A stretch of 64,000 nt of DNA from Pseudomonadales bacterium. Lineage in GTDB: Bacteria; Pseudomonadota; Gammaproteobacteria; Pseudomonadales; DC-out160. The DNA lies in the NCBI GenBank assembly GCA_019090455.1, contig JAHRWA010000008.1, positions 134,083 through 198,082 on the forward strand, read 5' to 3'. Below the pieces are notes generated by a model. That model saw nothing but the letters and a program-made list of their open reading frames with translations, did no database searches and was not told the origin of the DNA. The translations under genes were made by a program, and so were the position numbers. Positions 63,965 to 64,000 of the stretch are shown piece by piece. Each line of letters opens with the position of its first letter. The first letter of the stretch is position 1.

Positions 63965-64000
63965 ATATTAAATTAGGAAGTAGGGATAATTGATATGAAT

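Noticed and set aside
1-64000. tRNA, rRNA or riboswitch genes
   Set aside because: Scanned the gaps by eye for cloverleaf ends, CCA-flanked stems and known leader motifs and saw none. A tRNAscan and Infernal run would settle this.

Overview
The window reads as a piece of a gammaproteobacterial chromosome, probably from a marine or environmental heterotroph. The basis is family content (FklB-type FKBP, YceH, YaeQ, DNA polymerase II, YfiR-type c-di-GMP operon, TonB receptors, several acyl-CoA dehydrogenases) and a moderate base composition. No species can be named, and no rRNA, tRNA or CRISPR array was seen.

Layout. 1-4.3 kb holds housekeeping and regulatory genes: the end of a MeaB/ArgK GTPase, a cyclic-nucleotide-binding protein, YceH, FklB, a DUF2914 protein and YaeQ. 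4.4-17.7 kb, all on the minus strand, is a two-gene unit: an 11-kb non-ribosomal peptide synthetase (NRPS) followed 9 bp later by an RND/MMPL exporter. A decayed flavin monooxygenase lies divergently upstream at 18.3-19.5 kb. 19.5-24.2 kb carries a hybrid sensor kinase facing away from a porin and a PstS-like periplasmic protein. 24.6-31.3 kb has an acyl-CoA dehydrogenase and a TonB receptor / YfiR / GGDEF-EAL operon. 31.4-37.3 kb has an HxlR regulator divergent from a small membrane protein, an AraC regulator, a Rieske oxygenase and DNA polymerase II. 37.6-49.7 kb has an unusual lipoprotein, an iron alcohol dehydrogenase, a siderophore-type TonB receptor, a fatty-acid desaturase, a PQQ-dehydrogenase/cytochrome lipoprotein and an aldehyde dehydrogenase. 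49.7-54.9 kb is a decayed zone with IS110 and IS66 transposase remnants and two paralogous outer-membrane proteins. 54.9-62 kb holds a pair of acyl-CoA dehydrogenases converging on a lower meta-cleavage cluster (hydrolase, hydratase, acetaldehyde dehydrogenase, aldolase, decarboxylase). A VWA-domain lipoprotein closes the window.

Most notable is the NRPS. Its domain order as read here is T-C-C*-A-T-C-C*-A-T-TE: each module has two back-to-back condensation domains, and a carrier domain with no loading domain sits at the N-terminus. Hand-aligned specificity codes suggest ornithine, then glycine. With its private exporter it looks like a pathway for a secreted or envelope-directed acyl- or aminoacyl-Orn-Gly compound.

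A second theme is a high density of short, nearly perfect tandem duplications. Units are usually 15-18 bp. They occur in intergenic regions, in frame inside NRPS linkers, across the start codon of the GGDEF-EAL gene, in the polymerase N-terminus, and as the 7-bp duplication that frameshifts the monooxygenase pseudogene. All domain and family calls are from reading the sequence; no search was run.
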